From positions 14,027,312 to 14,091,311 of the forward strand of contig NC_092675.1 of NCBI RefSeq assembly GCF_964355755.1: 64,000 nucleotides of DNA, read 5' to 3'. Position numbers and translations under genes: made by a program. Positions within the stretch are counted from its first letter, which is position 1, and each line of letters opens with the position of its first letter. This DNA comes from Antedon mediterranea. Taxonomy: Eukaryota; Echinodermata; Crinoidea; Comatulida; Antedonidae. Under the pieces are notes generated by a model, which saw only the letters and a list, made by a program, of their open reading frames with translations, did not search any database and had not been told where the DNA came from. Below, in pieces: positions 59,701 to 64,000 of the stretch.

Positions 59701-62687
59701 AAAGTGCTTAGAATAGCTTCAAATCGCATTTGGAGACGGTTTAGACCATTTTGTGATTTTGAAAAAACTTGTTAACATAAAAACACCAAAGTGCTTAGAA
59801 TAGCTTCAAATCGTATTTGGAGACGTTTTAGACCATTTTGTGATTTTCGAAAAAACTTGTTAACATAAAAACACCAAAGTGCTTAGAATAGCTTCAAATC
59901 ACATTTGGAGACGTTTTAGACCATTTTGTGATTTTTGAAAAAACTTGTTAACATAAAAACACGAAAGTGCTTAGAATAGCTTCAAATCACATTTGGAGAC
60001 GTTTTAGACCATTTTGTGATTTTCGAAAAAGATTGTTAACATAAAAACACCAAAGTGCTTAGAATCACATTATAAACCGTTTTAGACCATTTTGAGCATT
60101 TCAATAACAATTTTCACACAAAAACATCAAAGAGCACAAAATAGCTTAATATCGTATTTAAAAATGTTTTAGACCATTTTGAGCATTTAGATAAAACTTT
60201 TTCACACAAAACACCAAAGTGCTTAGAATAGCTTCAAATCGAATTTGGAGACGGTTTAGACCATTTTGTGATTTTGAAAAAACTTGTTAACATAAAAACA
60301 CCAAAGTGCTTAGAATAGCTTCAAATTGCATTTGGAGACGTTTTAGACCATTTTGTGATTTTCGAAAAAACTTGTTAACATAAAAACACGAAAGTGCTTA
60401 GAATAGCTTAAAATCGTATTTGGAGACGTTTTAGACCATTTTGAGATTTTCGAAAAAACTTGGTTACACAAAAACATCAAAGTGCTTAAAATCACATTAA
60501 AAACCGTTTCAGACCATTTTCAGCATTTCGATAACACTTTTCACACAAAAACATCAAAGAGCACAAAATAGCTTAATATCGTATTTAAAAACGTTTTAGA
60601 CCATTTTGAGCATTTCGACAAAACTTTTTCACACAAAACACCAAAGTGCTTAGAATAGCTTCAAATCGCATTTGGAGACGTTTTAGACCAATTTGTGCAT
60701 TTCGATGAAACTTGATTACACAAAAACATCAAAGTTCTTAAAATCACATTATAAACCGTTTTAGACCATTTTGAGCATTTCGATAACACTTTTCACACAA
60801 AAACATCAAAGAGCACAAAATAGCTTAATATCGTATTTAAAAACGTTTTAGACCATTTTGAGCATTTAGACAAAACTTTTTCACACAAAACTCCAAAGTG
60901 CTTAGAATAGCTTCAAATCGCATTTGGAGACGTTTTAGAACATTTTGTGTTTTTCGAAAAAACCTGTTAACATAAAAACACCAAAGTGCTTAGAATAGCT
61001 TCAAATCGCATTTGGAGACTATTAAGACCATTTTGTGATTTTTGAAAAAACTTGTTAACATAAAAACACGAAAGTGCTTAGAATAGCTTCAAATCGCATT
61101 TGGAAACGTTTTAGACCATTTTGTGATTTTCGAAAAAGATTGTTAACATAAAAACACCAATGTGCTTAGAATCACATTATACACCGTTTTAGACCATTTT
61201 GAGCATTTCGATAACAATTTTCACACAAAAACATCAAAGGGCACAAAATAGCTTAATATCGTATTTAAAAATGTTTTAGACCATTTTGAGCATTTAGATA
61301 AAACTTTTTCACACAAAACACCAAAGTGCTTAGAATAGCTTCAAATCGCATTTGGAGACGGTTTAGAACATTTTGTGATTTTGAAAAAACTTGTTAACAT
61401 AAAAACACCAAAGTGCTTAGAATAGCTTCAAATCGCATTTGGAGACGTTTTAGACCATTTTGTGATTTTCGAAAAAACTTGTTAACATAAAAACACCAAA
61501 GTGCTTAGAATAGCTTCAAATCGTATTTGGAGACGTTTTAGACCATTTTGAGATTTTCGAAAAAACTTGGTTACACAAAAACATCAAAGTGCTTAAAATC
61601 ACATTATAAACCGTTTTAGACCATTTTGAGCATTTCGATAACACTTTTCACACAAAAACATCAAAGAGCACAAAATAGCTTAATATCGTATTTAAAAACG
61701 TTTTAGACCATTTTGAGCATTTCGACAAAACTTTTTCACACAAAACACCAAAGTGCTTAGAATAGCTTCAAATCGCATTTGGAGACGTTTTAGACCAATT
61801 TGTGCATTTCGATGAAACTTGATTACACAAAAACATCAAAGTGCTTAAAATCACATTATAAACCGTTTTAGACCATTTTGAGCATTTCGATAACACTTTT
61901 CACACAAAAACATCAAAGAGCACAAAATAGCTTAATATCGTATTTAAAAACGTTTTAGACCATTTTGAGCATTTAGACAAAACTTTTTCACACAAAACAC
62001 CAAAGTGCTTAGAATAGCTTCAAATCGCATTTGGAGACGTTTTAGACCATTTTGTGCATTTCGATGAAACTTGGTTACACAAAAACATCAAAGTGCTTAA
62101 AATCACATTATAAATCGTTTTAGACCATTTTGAGCATTTCGACAAAACTTTTTCACACAAAATACAAAAGTGCTTAGAATAGCTTCAAATCGCATTTGGA
62201 GACGTTTTAGACCATTTTGTGATTTTCGAAAAAACTTTTTAACATAAAAACACCAAAGTGCTTAGAATAGCTTCAAATCGTATTTTAGACCATTTTGAGA
62301 TTTTCGAAAAAACTTGGTTACACAAAAATATCAAAGTGCTTAAAATCACATTATAAACCGTTTTAGACCATTTTGAGCATTTCGATAACACTTTTCACAC
62401 AAAAACATCAAAGAGCACAAAATAGCTTAATATCGTATTTAAAAACGTTTTAGACCATTTTGAGCATTTCGACAAAACTTTTTCACACAAAACACCAAAG
62501 TGCTTAGAATAGCTTCAAATCGCATTTGGAGACGTTTTAGACCAATTTGTGCATTTCGATGAAACTTGATTACACACAAAAACATCAAAGTGCTTAAAAT
62601 CACATTATAAACCGTTTTAGACCATTTTGAGCATTTCGATAACACTTTTCACACAAAAACATCAAAGAGCACAAAATAGCTTAAAAT
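47714..62687 (+). repeat. Satellite array, block III, to the array edge
   Basis: Same classes and orientation as blocks I and II, starting in the middle of the monomer split by the LTR element. It includes 516-bp hexamers (48747-49263, 50209-50725, 52601-53633, 55327-55843) and the block 57271-60430 shared with 27120-30525. A terminal stretch near 62160-62687 matches 54200-54730 at a constant offset of 7957, including the private GATTACACAC variant at 54611 and 62568. The last monomer is a B truncated after AAAATAGCTTAA. No gene is visible. Confidence 0.96.
57271..60430 (+). repeat. Second copy of block 27120-30525, with an internal loss
   Basis: Matches 27120-30525 in marker order. It lacks about 340 bp after the equivalent of 28310, and near 59270-59360 it carries an extra A monomer of the ACTTATCAAC type. 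From about 60230 rightward it is also colinear with 36895-38150 at a constant offset of 23335. Confidence 0.82.
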
Positions 62688-62817
62688 GGATATGAAAGGA
62701 TTTTAAAATTTCACAAAAAGGACTTTGTATGAATCCTTTTAATGTTAATAAACAGCACACAAAAAATTAGATTCAAATACCTAGTAGAAATTGAGAAATA
62801 AACAAATTAAATTTTGG
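62688..62817. other. Array edge and start of unique DNA
   Basis: The satellite ends abruptly inside a B monomer. An imperfectly AT-rich stretch follows, containing an inverted repeat AAAGGATT (62695-62702) and AATCCTTT (62732-62739) with a 29-base loop. No inverted terminus like that of the 3.76-kb element is seen, so this is either the real array edge or the start of another insertion running out of the window. Confidence 0.6.
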
Positions 62818-63375
62818 TATAAAACGTCCGCAAAATGGCCGACCAACTGGCACGCCATCTTAATTTTTATGAACGTTCTATACGCACGTACGAGATCGTC
62901 AAATTTAGAGTTTGAAACACCCGGGGTTGTAGCCACGGCAGCAGTCGTTTTGTGATTGGTTAATGAATTTTAATACAGTCCAATCACCGCCTTGTCTCGT
63001 TCGCGGACTGTGTGGTGTAAACAAAATAAACAAACCCATGCTACACGAGACTCGCGTGTTGCAAGCTCCCTGTTGCTAAAATATCGATATTTCACAAATC
63101 AATAAAAAGTTATGTCTGCAAAGATTGTACGTGAAAAGAAGAAAGTGTGTATTTGTACTTCTCACACTAAACCACTCACGCAGACTACAAATTAGGCTAG
63201 GTCTAGTAGACTATAGTTTCTTCTAAATTCGCTAGTAGTAGGCTAGGCCTACACATGGAGTTACTCCATGGCCTACAGTACAAGAGAGTAGCAGTCGCCG
63301 GTCCACCGACGAACCTCCAGGAAGTGGACAAGGCGCGGGCGTAGACGTATGTAAAAGGCGACGTAAATAAAAAAG
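62818..63375 (+). promoter_or_regulatory. Promoter-like region and putative 5' untranslated first exon
   Basis: CpGs are frequent here, unlike the satellite. Motifs in order: TATAAAA at 62818-62824; AAAATGGC at 62832-62839 and GCCATCTT at 62854-62861, an inverted pair resembling YY1 sites; TGATTGG at 62953-62959 and CCAATCA at 62980-62986, an inverted pair of CCAAT boxes; a 14-bp palindrome centred on TATCGATA at 63079-63092. A good splice donor AAAAAG|GTAAGC follows at 63375/63376. Short ATG frames at 62835, 63112 and 63255 (26, 27 and 29 codons) could be upstream frames or part of a first coding exon. Together this suggests the 5' end of a gene reading right, but no protein is identifiable. 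Confidence 0.45.
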
Positions 63376-64000
63376 GTAAGCTTGTGTTGAACTTGTTTTT
63401 GGCTCTGACTTTTGTTATTGACTAATATAGTAATATAATAATACTAAGACTGTAACCCTAGCACTCGCGTCTAAAGAATTCTATTATGCATATTTTACTA
63501 TTCTTCATAAATATTTAGTTCTGTAATTTTAATTGTCTGCGCTCATTCTATACTTGGTGTCTTAGTATACTGCATAAATGTATCGTGCAAGCATGATCCA
63601 AGTAGCATCTATTATAAAGTACTCTGGGTATCTTTCTATTCACCTGAAAAAAGGAAAATGAATAAGCACATGTTTATCTGCCCTCAAAACAAAATAATAA
63701 TTTAGTATAATGTATTATGTAGGTTTGATCAACAGTTTAAAATAGCAATGCTCAGTATCTGTTACCTTAATATTATAATTTTACTCTAACATTTGCGCTT
63801 CCATTCCAATCAATAAATACATTTGCTTATCCCGTCCATCAATTATCATAATTGCACTCCAATTATAGACCTGTAGGTAGGTAAAAATACAAATGAATTG
63901 TTTATTTACTGTATACTGTACTGTATATTGTACTGTATATGATACAAGCTGAAATACCCCTAACTAGGCCTGGCCTGTTATAACCTTTATTACTACATTA
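63376..64000 (+). other. AT-rich unique DNA, possible first intron
   Basis: Follows the GTAAGC donor and continues to the window end without a visible acceptor-exon pair. TACTGTA-type short repeats occur at about 63905-63940, and a GGCCTGGCC motif near 63965. I see no coding sequence here. Confidence 0.4.

Noticed and set aside
1-62687. CRISPR-like array, because a short constant block beginning GTTTTAGA recurs every 78-88 bp
   Set aside because: The intervals are themselves repeated and fall into four classes rather than being unique spacers; there are no cas genes, and the surrounding DNA is eukaryotic.
62835-62915. 26-codon ATG frame over the YY1-like site as a start exon
   Set aside because: It begins only about 11 bases after the TATA box, so would lie upstream of or at the transcript start; too short to support.
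63082-63089. TATCGATA as an insect-type DRE promoter element
   Set aside because: The exact motif is present, but the organism does not look like an insect and a single 8-bp match is weak; kept only as a palindrome note.

Overview
This window is eukaryotic, AT-rich repetitive DNA. About 56 kb of the 64 kb is one satellite array built from related 78-88 bp monomers, all in the same orientation. Short CTAGGCCTA-type palindromic motifs recur in the non-satellite DNA. Together with spliced-gene signals and an LTR element primed by a tRNA-Leu-like sequence, they suggest an invertebrate animal. A marine deuterostome such as an echinoderm is my guess, held weakly. Nothing bacterial is present: no operons, rRNA or tRNA genes, or CRISPR arrays.

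Layout. (1) 1-32349: satellite block I. (2) 32350-36112: a 3.76 kb insertion with 12-bp inverted ends (CACAGCTGTTYC) flanked by a 4-bp target duplication (CAAA). It carries a chain of candidate exons on the + strand whose splice phases agree, and a 446-bp tandem duplication. (3) 36117-45170: satellite block II. (4) 45171-47709: a short LTR retroelement on the - strand. It has two 1087-bp LTRs that look identical, only 365 bp of internal sequence, a tRNA-Leu primer site, a polypurine tract, and a small ORF joining a Gag-like start to a tail that runs into the 3' LTR. It is flanked by ATAA. (5) 47714-62687: satellite block III. (6) 62688-64000: unique DNA at the array edge, with a promoter-like, CpG-containing stretch and a good splice donor, probably the 5' end of a gene reading right.

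The satellite has four main monomer classes, named A-D here. A is 88 bp, B and C are 87 bp, and D is 78 bp. All begin with GTTTTAGACC followed by an A/T-rich TTTTG element. They form higher-order repeats. A hexamer of exactly 516 bp (B-C-A-A-A-A/D hybrid) recurs in many places. Larger units of about 0.9, 1.1-1.2, 1.71 (four copies) and 2.36 kb are tandemly repeated, and blocks of several kb recur about 20-30 kb apart. This layout is typical of centromeric or pericentromeric satellite kept uniform by unequal exchange. The centromere assignment is inference.

The two mobile elements each occur once, although the satellite sequence they interrupt occurs in several copies. They therefore probably inserted after the local amplification. 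Short reading frames inside the satellite, such as repeats of KCSKWSKT on the - strand, are artefacts of the repeat. The only coding sequence with support is the exon chain in the first insertion, the retroelement ORF, and possibly a first exon in the right flank.
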